Notes: generated by a model not told the origin, from the letters alone. A DNA stretch of 64,000 nt from JAABRB01 sp963735025 (GCA_963735025.1 CAVTJG010000007.1:85843-149842); one strand, 5' to 3'; shown: positions 43,334 through 51,700, counted from the first letter of the stretch. Made by a program: numbers and translations.

Positions 43334-44206
43334 ATGCAATCGCGCTCGCTCTCTCGCCGTTTCGCGGCAGCCGCACTACTTGTCATAGGGACCGCGCTTC
43401 TATTTCCAATCGCCGTGCACGCCCAAGCACCCCCCACCGTCGCGCCGCAAATGGCGCAGCTGCTGTTCGTGCAGAACGCTGCGACGGTCGAGATCGACGA
43501 CGCCAAGCACACTCTGACACTTAAGGGCCTGAGCCCGACCACGCTGTTCTTCTCCGACCGACCGGTACGCATCGCCGGCCACTATCGCACCGAGGAGTAT
43601 CTGGATTTCTGGAAGAAGGGCCCCGACAGCTTCTTGAAAGATCCACCGAACGCGACGCTTTCGGTATTCGAGAAAGGCAAGGAAGAGCTCGCCGACATGG
43701 TCGTCACGCTGCGCAACCCGCGGGTGAGCGGCAACGACATCACCTACGACATCACAGTGATCTCGGGAACGCTACCGAAAGAAGGCGGCCCCGCGTCGCT
43801 GTTCATCGACATCATCGGGCTGCCGTTCACGCCGCTCTCGTTCGCCGGCGTCGCGCGACGCACCGCTTACCGCACGGCCGTCTACGGAAGCGCGGTGGCG
43901 GCCGCTCACTACTACGATCCCTATCCCTACTATCACCCCTATCCCTACTATTCCCCGCCGGCGGCCTTCTCGGTCCAGCCTGTCACGACCCCACCGATAA
44001 CCTATACTGCGCCGGTCCCGCCGCCGGTTGCCGTTACAGAAACCCCGCAAGGCCCGCTGCCGATCGGAGCCGTCGTCGCTGCGCTGCCCCCCGGATGCGT
44101 GTCGAGCCCGTCAAACGGGATCCAGTATTACGATTGCACCGGGACGTACTACCGCGCCGCGGTTCAGGGCGAAAGCATCCGGTACATGGTGGTGCAGCGG
44201 CCCTGA
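43334..44206 (+). CDS. Fusion of FVQN domain and YYR domain in one exported protein
   Basis: 290 aa, ATG 43334 after GGAGGG. The N-terminal domain (about 35-165) is of the FVQN type: LLFVQNAATVEIDDAKHTLT, LFFSDRPVRIAGHY, LKDPPNATLSVFEKG. The linker ASLFIDIIGLPFTPLSFAGV-ARRTAYRTAVYG joins a Tyr/Pro-rich repeat (DPYPYYHPYPYY) and a C-terminal YYR domain (GPLPIGAVVAALPPGC, NGIQYYDCTGTYYRAAVQGE). The separate genes 3207 and 3726 carry these two halves, each keeping part of the linker. The signal peptide is Sec-like, not a clear Tat signal. Confidence 0.82.
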   Translation: MQSRSLSRRFAAAALLVIGTALLFPIAVHAQAPPTVAPQMAQLLFVQNAATVEIDDAKHTLTLKGLSPTTLFFSDRPVRIAGHYRTEEYLDFWKKGPDSFLKDPPNATLSVFEKGKEELADMVVTLRNPRVSGNDITYDITVISGTLPKEGGPASLFIDIIGLPFTPLSFAGVARRTAYRTAVYGSAVAAAHYYDPYPYYHPYPYYSPPAAFSVQPVTTPPITYTAPVPPPVAVTETPQGPLPIGAVVAALPPGCVSSPSNGIQYYDCTGTYYRAAVQGESIRYMVVQRP

Positions 44207-44273
44207 CACGCGAGGCCGTCGATTCGCACCTGTAAAGTAAGCAAGACTCAAATCCCCTCTGATGGAGGCAGTA

Positions 44274-46781
44274 ATGAAAGCAAAGGTCATCTTGTCCGCT
44301 CTCGTGGTTGGTGCGAGCGCTCTGGTCGTCGCCTTCGCGGCGTCCGCGCAGCAGGTCACCGGCACGCCGGGCTCACCTGGCGCCACGACGACGATCGACG
44401 GCCGCTACCTGCCGCCCCCACCCCAGCCGTTCGTCGGCGAGATCAACGTCAATGCCGCAACGTCGAAGCCGGCGTGGCCGGCGCGCGTGGTGCCGCCGAA
44501 GGGCGCACCGAACATCGTGCTGATCATGACCGACGATGCGGGCTTCGGGGTGCCAAGCACGTTCGGCGGCGTCATCCCGACGCCGGCGCTCGACCGGATC
44601 GCGAAGAGCGGCCTGCGCTACACCAACTTTCACTCCACGTCGCTCTGCTCGCCGACACGCGCAGCGCTGATCACCGGGCGCAACCATCACTCGGTCGGAT
44701 TCGGCGTGATCTCCGAGCAGTCCACGGGTTTCCCCGGCTACAACAGCATCATCGGCCCGGAGAGCGCGACGATCGGCCGGATCCTGCTCGACAACGGCTA
44801 CCGCACCTCTTGGTTCGGCAAGGACCACAACACGCCGGACTGGACGGCGAGCCAGGCCGGTCCGTTCGACCAGTGGCCCACCGGCATGGGATTCGAGTAC
44901 TTCTACGGCTTCGTCGGCGGCGACACCAGCCAGTGGCAGCCGAACCTCTTCCGCAACACCACGCCGATCTACCCGTACGTGGGCAAGCCAGGCTGGAATC
45001 TCACCACCGCGATGGCCGACGACGCCGTCCACTGGATGAGGCAGCTGAACGACATCAATCCCTCGATGCCCTTCTTCCTCCACTACGTGCCGGGCGGCAC
45101 CCACGCCCCGCATCACCCGACGCCCGAGTGGATCAAGAAGATCAGCGACATGCATCTTTTCGACAAGGGCTGGAATGCGCTGCGCGAGCAGATCTTCGCG
45201 AACCAGAAGAAGCTCGGCGTGATTCCCCAGGACACCAAGCTCACGCCGTGGCCCGACGATCTGCTCAAGCGGTGGGATAAGCTCACCGACGAAGACAAGA
45301 AGCTCTTCATCCGTCAGGTTGACGTCTTTGCCGCCTACGTCGCCTACACCGACCACGAGATCGGCCGCGTGATCCAGGCGGTCGAGGACCTGGGCAAGCT
45401 CGACAACACGATCATCATCTACATCAGCGGCGACAACGGGACCAGCGCCGAGGGCACGCCGGTGGGGACGCCGAGCGAAGTGATGGCGTTCAACGGCTTC
45501 GAGCTGCCGGTCGCCGAGCAGATGAAGTGGTACGACGCGTGGGGGAGCGACCAGACCTACCCGCACATGGCGGTCGGGTGGACTTGGGCGTTCGACACGC
45601 CCTTCAAGTGGATGAAGCAGATCCCGGCCTACTTCGGCGGCACGCGGCAGGGCATGGCGATCTCCTGGCCGGGTCACATCACGGATGCGGGCGGCATCCG
45701 AAACCAGTTCCACCACGTGATCGACATCGTGCCGACGCTCCTCGAGATCACCGGCATTCCGGCGCCGGTCATGGTGGACGGCGTCGCACAGAAGCCGATC
45801 GAGGGCGTGAGCATGGCCTACACCTTCGACAAGGCGAACGCGGATGCGCCGTCGCGGCACCGCGTGCAGTACTTCGAGATGATGGGCGTGCGCGGGCTCT
45901 ACCGCGATGGCTGGATGCTCTCCACGCTGCCGAAGCGTCCCCCGTGGGATATCGTCGGCGCGGCGATCCTCGATCCGGCCAACGCATACGACTGGGAGCT
46001 CTACGACATCAGCAAGGACTGGTCGCAGAACGACAACGTGGCCGCCAAGTACCCGGCCAAGCTGAAGGAGATGCAGGAGCAGCTCTGGGTCGAGCTGGCG
46101 AAGTATCAGGCGCTCCCGCTCGATGCAACGGTGGCCACGCGGCTGGTGGCCCCGCGCCCGAACGTGACTGCCGGCAGAACCGAGTTCACGTACTCGGGCG
46201 AGACGGTCACCGGCATTCCGCACGGCGATGCGCCGAGCGTGCTCAACACCTCGTACACCATCACTGCCGAGGTCGAGATCCCGCAGGGCGGCGCCGAGGG
46301 CATGATCCACACCAACGGCGGACGCTTCGGCGGCTACGGCTTCTATCTGCTGAAGAACAAGCCGGTCTTTACCTGGAACCTGGTCGACGTGAAGCGCGAG
46401 CGCTGGGAAGGTCCCGAGCTCGCGCCCGGCAAGCACACCATCGAGTTCGACTTCAAGTACGACGGCCTGGGCTTCGCCACGCTGGCTTTCAACAGCCTGA
46501 GCGGCATCGGCCGCAGCGGCACCGGCGTGCTCAAAGTCGACGGCCAGCCGGTCGCCACCCACAAGATGGAGCGCACGGTGCCGCTGATCCTGCAGTGGGA
46601 CGAGACCTTCGACATCGGTGCCGACACCGGTACGTCAGTGGACGACAACGACTACCAAGTGCCGTTCGCGCTGACCGCCAAGCTCAACAAGCTGACGATC
46701 ACGCTCGACCGGCCGAAGCTCACGCCGGAAGACGAGAAGAAGCTCATGGAGGCGCAGGAGAAGGCGAGCGACAGGCGGTAG
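44274..46781 (+). CDS. Arylsulfatase, intact
   Basis: 835 aa from ATG 44274 (GGAGG 5 nt upstream; a 4-codon-longer start at 44262 overlaps it). Signal peptide ends ASAQQ. Features: IMTDDAGFG metal ligands, canonical CSPTR with Cys125 followed by AALITGRNHH, GDNGTSAEG, YFGGTRQGMAISWP, and the C-terminal beta extension GGYGFYLLKNKPVFTWN and DNDYQVPFALTAKL. Its closest relative in the window is the 10627 protein. It is an exported type I sulfatase needing formylglycine maturation; substrate unknown. It stands alone after the fusion gene and is followed by a strong hairpin. Confidence 0.94.
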   Translation: MKAKVILSALVVGASALVVAFAASAQQVTGTPGSPGATTTIDGRYLPPPPQPFVGEINVNAATSKPAWPARVVPPKGAPNIVLIMTDDAGFGVPSTFGGVIPTPALDRIAKSGLRYTNFHSTSLCSPTRAALITGRNHHSVGFGVISEQSTGFPGYNSIIGPESATIGRILLDNGYRTSWFGKDHNTPDWTASQAGPFDQWPTGMGFEYFYGFVGGDTSQWQPNLFRNTTPIYPYVGKPGWNLTTAMADDAVHWMRQLNDINPSMPFFLHYVPGGTHAPHHPTPEWIKKISDMHLFDKGWNALREQIFANQKKLGVIPQDTKLTPWPDDLLKRWDKLTDEDKKLFIRQVDVFAAYVAYTDHEIGRVIQAVEDLGKLDNTIIIYISGDNGTSAEGTPVGTPSEVMAFNGFELPVAEQMKWYDAWGSDQTYPHMAVGWTWAFDTPFKWMKQIPAYFGGTRQGMAISWPGHITDAGGIRNQFHHVIDIVPTLLEITGIPAPVMVDGVAQKPIEGVSMAYTFDKANADAPSRHRVQYFEMMGVRGLYRDGWMLSTLPKRPPWDIVGAAILDPANAYDWELYDISKDWSQNDNVAAKYPAKLKEMQEQLWVELAKYQALPLDATVATRLVAPRPNVTAGRTEFTYSGETVTGIPHGDAPSVLNTSYTITAEVEIPQGGAEGMIHTNGGRFGGYGFYLLKNKPVFTWNLVDVKRERWEGPELAPGKHTIEFDFKYDGLGFATLAFNSLSGIGRSGTGVLKVDGQPVATHKMERTVPLILQWDETFDIGADTGTSVDDNDYQVPFALTAKLNKLTITLDRPKLTPEDEKKLMEAQEKASDRR

Positions 46782-46800
46782 CGCGGCACGCGAAGCGCCC

Positions 46801-46836
46801 GCCCCGATAGGCCGGAGTTATCCGGCCTATCGGGGC
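46801..46836 (+). terminator. Strong 15-bp hairpin after the sulfatase
   Basis: GCCCCGATAGGCCGG and CCGGCCTATCGGGGC are perfectly complementary around loop AGTTAT, starting 19 bp after the sulfatase stop. There is no T-run, so it may act in both directions as an mRNA-end structure. Confidence 0.6.
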
Positions 46837-46936
46837 AAACTCCGCGAAGCATGCTGGGGAGCCCGGCTGGCAAACGGAAATCGCCCTCCGGCGCGCCCGG
46901 ACCGATACTCGCGCACACGCGCCCTTTCAGGAGGTG

Positions 46937-46969
46937 ATGATGAAGGCAAGGGCACACACGATCGGGTAG
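46937..46969 (+). other. Possible 10-codon leader ORF
   Basis: ATG-ATG directly after a textbook AGGAGGTG, encoding MMKARAHTIG and stopping at TAG 46967. Immediately past it, TCGGGTA (46962-46968) pairs with TACCCGA (46986-46992). A strong ribosome site with a tiny ORF and a following hairpin before the ferritin-like gene suggests a leader peptide, but the evidence is slight. Confidence 0.25.
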
Positions 46970-47013
46970 CCTAATAGAGTCGGCCCATACCCGACCGAGC
47001 AGGAGGAGAAGCC

Positions 47014-47505
47014 ATGAGCTACACGTTGCCCGAATTCCTCGCTCACGCGATCGCCATGGAGGAAGAGGCCGCAGAGCGGTATCTTGAGCTCGCGGACATG
47101 ATGGAGTCGCATCGCAACGACGATGTCTCCACGCTCTTTCGCGACATGCACCGCTACTCGCTGATGCACCGGGACTCGATCCACAAGCGGGTCGGATCGA
47201 TCGCGCTGCCGAAGCTGAAATCCTGGGAGTTCCGCTGGCGCACGCCGCCCGAGATGGGTGACGACGATGCCTTCGACTACATGATGGAGGCGTACAACGC
47301 GCTGCGTTACGCGCGCGCAAACGAGGTGCGCGCCATGGAGTACTACCGCTCGGTCGCCGATGAGTCCGGCGACGCGGAAGTGAAGCGACTGGCCGGCGAA
47401 TTCGCCGCCGAGGAGACGGAGCACGTCGAGGCGCTCGACGAATGGCTCGGCCGCACGACACGGCCTTCCCAGACCTGGGAGCAGGATTCCGAGACGGCCA
47501 AGTAG
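47014..47505 (+). CDS. Ferritin-like/rubrerythrin-family protein
   Basis: 163 aa, no signal peptide, ATG 47014 after AGGAGGAG. A four-helix ferritin-like fold is indicated by paired metal-ligand motifs: AIAMEEEAAERYLELADMM, an M-HRYSLMHRD helix, EVRAMEYYRSVADESGD and FAAEETEHVEALDEWL. The E...EExxH arrangement would hold a di-iron site for iron storage or peroxide reduction, but there is no rubredoxin module. The gene lies 26 bp before a flavin monooxygenase and is probably cotranscribed. Confidence 0.85.
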   Translation: MSYTLPEFLAHAIAMEEEAAERYLELADMMESHRNDDVSTLFRDMHRYSLMHRDSIHKRVGSIALPKLKSWEFRWRTPPEMGDDDAFDYMMEAYNALRYARANEVRAMEYYRSVADESGDAEVKRLAGEFAAEETEHVEALDEWLGRTTRPSQTWEQDSETAK

Positions 47506-47531
47506 GCGCATCCCCCATTTCCGCAGATCGC

Positions 47532-49145
47532 ATGGCCAACACGGCCCACGACATACCGGTCTTGATCGTCGGCGGCGGGCCGGTCGGGCTGGCGGCGGCG
47601 ATCGAGCTCGCGTGGCGAGGCATCGACTGCCTGCTCGTGGAGCGCCGCGATGGCTCGATCGGCCATCCGAAGATGAACCAGGTGAGCGTGCGGACCATGG
47701 AGATCTGCCGCCGCTGGGGTGTCGCGCCGACGGTGCGCGCGCGCAGCGTTCCCGAGGATTTCCCGCGCAACATCCGTTTCGTCACGGCTACGTCCGGCTA
47801 CGAGCTCGCGCACTACGACTTTCCGGCGCGCAAGGACGAGCCGTGCGTCAACTCGCCGGAAGCGATCCAGCGCTGCTCGCAGATCTACTTCGACGTGATC
47901 CTGCGCGAGCATGCGCAGTCGCTGGGCCACGCCCGGTTTGCCTATCGACACCAGCTCGAAGCGTTCACGCAGGACGCAGACGGCGTAACGGCAGATCTCA
48001 CCGATCTCGCGAGCGGCGCGGCCAAGCGCGTGCGCGCGGCATATCTCGTCGCTTGCGACGGCGCCGAAAGCGGCATCCGCGGCGCGCTGGGCATTCCGAT
48101 GGTAGGCGACCATTCGCTCAACATGAACGTCAACGCCTTCTTCAGCTGCAGCGATCACGACGCGCTCTTCCGTCACGGTCGCGCGGTGATGCAGTGGCTC
48201 ATCGACGGCGAGGGCGTCTGGGGCGACATCGTTTCGATCAATGGGCGCGAACTGTGGCGCTTCAGTCTGATGCGCGTGCCGCCCGGAGCGCCCCCGGAAG
48301 AGGAAGAGATGGCGACGCACCTGCGCCGTGCGATCGGGCGCGACGCCGCGTTCGAGATCCACTCGGTGCTGCCGTGGGAGCGCCGCCGCGTGGTTGCCGA
48401 GCGGTTCTCGGAGGGCCGCGTGCTGCTCGCGGGCGACGCGGCGCACCAGATGTCCCCCACTGGCGGCTTCGGCATGAACACGGGCATCCAGGAGGCGGTC
48501 GATGCGTGCTGGAAGCTCGCCGCGCTGGTGCAGGGGTGGGGCGGGCCGCGGATGCTCGCGAGCTACGATCTCGAGCGCCGACCGGTCGCGCAGATGATCG
48601 TCGACGAGGCGGCGCGCAATTTCAATCAGTTCGCAAAGTTGCCCAGGGGAGAGGGCATCGATACCGACACGCCGGCGGGTGCAAGGCTCCGCGAATCGAT
48701 CGGTGCCTCAATCCACACCGAGCGCTTCGACCGCGAGTACAAGATGGAAGGTGTGCCGCTCGGCTACCGGCTGGAGGGCTCGCCGATCATCGTCGCCGAT
48801 GGCACGCCGGTCCCGCCGTTCGAAGTGATGAGCTATCGACCGACCGCGCGCCCCGGACATCGCGCGCCGCATGCCTGGCTCGACAGCAAGCGCTCGATGC
48901 TCGATCTCTACGGTCGCGGCTACACGCTGCTCCGGTTCGATCCGGGTGCGGCAACTGCGACCCTGCAGGCGGCAGCGCGCGACCGCGGCATGCCCTTGTC
49001 CGTCGTCAATGCCGACGATGACGCCATCGCACAGCTGTATGAGCGCAAGCTCGTCTTGGTGCGACCGGACGGCTTCGTTGCGTGGCGCGGTGACACGGTG
49101 CCGGACGATGCGCTCGGCATCGTGGACACTCTGCGCGGCGCATAG
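47532..49145 (+). CDS. FAD-dependent aromatic monooxygenase (PheA/TfdB class)
   Basis: 537 aa. FAD-binding_3 family: N-terminal dinucleotide fold IVGGGPVGLAAAIELAWRGI, the DG motif AYLVACDGAESGIRG, and GRVLLAGDAAHQMSPTGGFG with NTGIQEAVD binding the ribityl chain. The C-terminal thioredoxin-like domain (about 425-535) is typical of phenol/polyketide hydroxylases. It uses NAD(P)H and O2 to hydroxylate an aromatic or related ring; substrate not readable. It lies downstream of the ferritin-like gene and upstream of TRAP transport genes. Confidence 0.92.
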   Translation: MANTAHDIPVLIVGGGPVGLAAAIELAWRGIDCLLVERRDGSIGHPKMNQVSVRTMEICRRWGVAPTVRARSVPEDFPRNIRFVTATSGYELAHYDFPARKDEPCVNSPEAIQRCSQIYFDVILREHAQSLGHARFAYRHQLEAFTQDADGVTADLTDLASGAAKRVRAAYLVACDGAESGIRGALGIPMVGDHSLNMNVNAFFSCSDHDALFRHGRAVMQWLIDGEGVWGDIVSINGRELWRFSLMRVPPGAPPEEEEMATHLRRAIGRDAAFEIHSVLPWERRRVVAERFSEGRVLLAGDAAHQMSPTGGFGMNTGIQEAVDACWKLAALVQGWGGPRMLASYDLERRPVAQMIVDEAARNFNQFAKLPRGEGIDTDTPAGARLRESIGASIHTERFDREYKMEGVPLGYRLEGSPIIVADGTPVPPFEVMSYRPTARPGHRAPHAWLDSKRSMLDLYGRGYTLLRFDPGAATATLQAAARDRGMPLSVVNADDDAIAQLYERKLVLVRPDGFVAWRGDTVPDDALGIVDTLRGA

Positions 49146-49181
49146 CGACCCCCGGACTCGATCGCGCCTCGGCCCCGCCTT

Positions 49182-49210
49182 TTGGCCCTGATCGGCACAT
49201 CGGTTAGGAT
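49182..49210 (+). promoter_or_regulatory. Sigma-70-type promoter upstream of first TRAP binding protein
   Basis: TTGGCC (49182-49187), 17-bp spacer, TAGGAT (49205-49210). The same -35 with identical flanks (TTTTGGCCCTGA) and spacing occurs at 50470 ahead of the paralogue. Confidence 0.55.
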
Positions 49211-49232
49211 TCAGTTCAGGCGCGGCCGCGGC

Positions 49233-49267
49233 ATTCCGAAAACTTCGGAATCGAAAACTTCGGAATC
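49233..49267. repeat. Tandem 15-bp repeat with embedded hairpin
   Basis: GAAAACTTCGGAATC is present twice in tandem (49238-49252, 49253-49267). ATTCCGAA-AAC-TTCGGAAT (49233-49251) also forms an 8-bp stem. It lies in the leader of the first TRAP binding-protein gene and is absent from the paralogue's leader. It could be an operator or an mRNA element. Confidence 0.5.
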
Positions 49268-49349
49268 AATTGCTGCGAAGTACAGGGCATGAGACCCCGC
49301 CGGTGCGGTACGCGCCATGCATTCGAAGTCCACACGAGGAGGAAGCACG

Positions 49350-50390
49350 ATGTCGAAGATCCGCATGACCACCCTGGCGGTGGCGGTGCTCGCCGCAACT
49401 GCCGTAGCGGCGCCCGTCAGTGCGCAGGAAGTCACTCTCAAGCTCCACACCTTTCTTCCGCCGGTTTCCAACCCGGTCAAGACGTTCCTGATCCCGTGGT
49501 CGCAGCGGATAGACAAGGCGTCCAACGGCCGGCTCAAGATCCAGGGCTACTGGTCCATGCAGCTCGGGGGTAAGGCGCCGCAGGTCCTCGATCAGGTTCG
49601 CGACGGGGTCGTGGACATCGGTTGGACCCTGCCGGGTTTCACGCCGGGCCGCATGCCGCGCGTCGAGCCGTTCGAGCTGCCGTTCGTCCACAAGGACGCG
49701 CTTTCGTCGACGCTCGCGCTGCAGGACTTCCAGGAGAAATACCTTCTGACGACGGACCTGAAGGACTTTCACCCGCTCCTGCTGCACGTCCAGCAGGGCT
49801 TCCTCTTCCAGACCAAGGATCCCGTCCTGAAGATGGAAGACCTGAAGGGCATGAAGATTCGCGCGGCGTCGCGCGCCGGGGTCTGGTTGCTCGAAGCCCT
49901 CGGCGCGAACGGCGTCGGCCTGCCGTTGACCGAGATTCCGCCGGCGCTTTCAAAGGGCGTGATCGACGGCGTGCTGCTGCCCTACGAGATCGCGCCGGCG
50001 GTGAAGACCCAAGACCTCGTGAGCAACTTCTCCGAGCTGGCCGGTCCGCAGCCGCGTCTGGGCACGAGCGTCTTCAGCTTTCTCATGAACAAGGAGAGCT
50101 ACGCGAAGCTGCCGCCTGATCTCAAGAAGGTGATCGACGACAACTCCGGCCGCAACATCGCCCAGTGGGCCGGAGAGAACTGGATCGCGATCGAAGTGCC
50201 CGGCAAAAAAGTCGTGGCCTCCAAGCCGAAGAACAAGTTCCACACGATCCCGCTGGCAGAAGCCGAGAAGATGAAGAAGGCGGCCCAGCCGGTGTTCGAT
50301 CGCTATTACGCTGAGATGAAGAAGATCGGCGTGGACGGCGAGGCGCTGGTGGCCGACGCGCGCGCGATGATCGACAAGTACTCGAAGTAA
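49350..50390 (+). CDS. TRAP transporter DctP-type binding protein (paralogue 1)
   Basis: 346 aa, ATG 49350 after GAGGAGGAAG. Signal peptide ends VSAQ. DctP/TRAP family features: EVTLKLHTFLPPVSNPVKTF, GYWSMQLGGKAPQVLDQVRD, the substrate-contacting segment LKGMKIRAASRAGVWLLEAL, and PPALSKGVIDGVLLPYEI. It binds organic acids and delivers them to the DctQ/DctM membrane pair at 51701-53578. It is followed by a hairpin and then a close paralogue. Confidence 0.94.
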   Translation: MSKIRMTTLAVAVLAATAVAAPVSAQEVTLKLHTFLPPVSNPVKTFLIPWSQRIDKASNGRLKIQGYWSMQLGGKAPQVLDQVRDGVVDIGWTLPGFTPGRMPRVEPFELPFVHKDALSSTLALQDFQEKYLLTTDLKDFHPLLLHVQQGFLFQTKDPVLKMEDLKGMKIRAASRAGVWLLEALGANGVGLPLTEIPPALSKGVIDGVLLPYEIAPAVKTQDLVSNFSELAGPQPRLGTSVFSFLMNKESYAKLPPDLKKVIDDNSGRNIAQWAGENWIAIEVPGKKVVASKPKNKFHTIPLAEAEKMKKAAQPVFDRYYAEMKKIGVDGEALVADARAMIDKYSK

Positions 50391-50396
50391 GTCTCC

Positions 50397-50427
50397 GAAT
50401 CTCGCCGGCCTGCGGCCGGCGAGATTC
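50397..50427 (+). terminator. Perfect 14-bp hairpin between TRAP binding-protein genes
   Basis: GAATCTCGCCGGCC and GGCCGGCGAGATTC around loop TGC, starting 7 bp after the stop. It separates the two paralogues and lacks a T-run. Confidence 0.55.
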
Positions 50428-50469
50428 TCGAATGCGTTCGATTTTTGACGCAGCGCACTATGTCGGTTT

Positions 50470-50498
50470 TTGGCCCTGAGCCCGGTATGGGCTAAAAT
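50470..50498 (+). promoter_or_regulatory. Sigma-70-type promoter upstream of second TRAP binding protein
   Basis: TTGGCC (50470-50475), 17-bp spacer, TAAAAT (50493-50498), with the TTTTTGGCCCTGA flank shared with the 49182 promoter. The -10 is better than that of the first copy. Confidence 0.55.
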
Positions 50499-50611
50499 TC
50501 GAGCCAGGCGCAACCCGAGGCTGCACACGAAAACGACCTCGAGGGACGGGGCGACAGACCCTGCTGATGCGTCCACGTTCAATGCATTCGGAGTCCACAG
50601 AAGGAGGAGGC

Positions 50612-51652
50612 ATGATGTTTTTCCGTCGCATGACCACACTTGCAGCCGTGATGCTCGCGGCAGCTGCCGTTGCGGGACCCGCCGCGGCCCAGGAAGTCAC
50701 CCTCAAGCTGCACACGTTCGTTCCGCCCGTCTCGAATCCGCCCAAGACGTTTCTGATCCCCTGGTCGGAAAGGATCGCCAAGGCATCCAACGGGCGCTTG
50801 AAGGTTCAGGGCTACTGGTCCATGCAGCTGGGGGGCAAGGCGCCGCAGCTTCTCGATCAGGTCCGCGACGGCGTGGTGGACATCGTCTGGACCCTGCCAG
50901 GATTCACGCCGGGGCGCATGCCGCGCGTCGAGCCGTTCGAGCTGCCGTTCGTCCACAAGGACCCGCTCTCCTCGACGCTCGCACTGCAGGATTTCCAGGA
51001 CAAGTACCTCGGTCCCGACCTCAAGGACTATCACCCGCTGCTCCTGCACGTGCACGCCGGATTCCTCTTCCAGACCAAGGATCCAGTCCTGAAGATGGAG
51101 GACTTGAAGGGCAAGAAGATCCGCGCGGCATCGCGGGGCGGCGTGTGGCTGCTCGAGGCACTCGGCGCGACGGGCGTCGGCCTGCCGCTGAACGAGATCC
51201 CGCCCGCGCTTTCAAAGGGCGTGATCGACGGCGTGACCCTTCCCTACGAAATTGCGCCGGCCGTGAAGATGCAAGACCTCGTGAGCAACTTCTCCACGCT
51301 CGCCGGACCGCAACCGCGCCTCGGCACGAACGTGTTCACCTTCCTGATGAACAAGGACAGCTACGCGAAGCTGCCGCCTGATCTCAAGAAAGTGATCGAC
51401 GACAATTCCGGTCGCAACATTGCGAAGTGGGCCGGGCAGAACTGGGCCGAGATCGAGATTCCCGGCATGAAAGTCATGCAATCCAAGCCGAAGAACAAGT
51501 TCCATACGATCTCGCTGGCCGAGGCCGACAAGATGAAGAAGGCGGCGCAGCCCGTCTTCGACCGCTGGTATGCGGAGATGAAAGGCATCGGCATCGACGG
51601 CGAGGCGATGGTGGCCGACGCCCGCAAGATGATCGACAAGTACTCGCAGTAG
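50612..51652 (+). CDS. TRAP transporter DctP-type binding protein (paralogue 2)
   Basis: 346 aa, ATG 50612 (AAGGAGGAGG upstream) or 50615; signal peptide ends AAAQ. Highly similar to the 49350 protein over the full length; the leader with TGCATTCGGAGTCCACA just before the ribosome site is also shared. Differences cluster around the ligand region (MKIRAASRAGV against KKIRAASRGGV, LLTTDLKDF against LGPDLKDY). Recent duplication; both may feed the one DctQM pair. A hairpin separates it from dctQ. Confidence 0.93.
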   Translation: MMFFRRMTTLAAVMLAAAAVAGPAAAQEVTLKLHTFVPPVSNPPKTFLIPWSERIAKASNGRLKVQGYWSMQLGGKAPQLLDQVRDGVVDIVWTLPGFTPGRMPRVEPFELPFVHKDPLSSTLALQDFQDKYLGPDLKDYHPLLLHVHAGFLFQTKDPVLKMEDLKGKKIRAASRGGVWLLEALGATGVGLPLNEIPPALSKGVIDGVTLPYEIAPAVKMQDLVSNFSTLAGPQPRLGTNVFTFLMNKDSYAKLPPDLKKVIDDNSGRNIAKWAGQNWAEIEIPGMKVMQSKPKNKFHTISLAEADKMKKAAQPVFDRWYAEMKGIGIDGEAMVADARKMIDKYSQ

Positions 51653-51665
51653 CAGGCCGCCCGTC

Positions 51666-51686
51666 GCGCAGGCCAGCGGCCTGCGC
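51666..51686 (+). terminator. Intercistronic hairpin before the TRAP small permease
   Basis: GCGCAGGCC-AGC-GGCCTGCGC, a perfect 9-bp stem 13 bp past the stop of the binding protein and 14 bp before dctQ. It probably stabilises or attenuates, giving more binding protein than permease. Confidence 0.5.
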
Positions 51687-51700
51687 GGTTGTCACCCGCA

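Noticed and set aside
46875..46910. Seventh promoter dyad before the ferritin-like gene
   Set aside because: CGATACTCGCGC resembles the right half, but no recognisable left half lies 20 bp upstream (CGGAAATC), so it is not counted.
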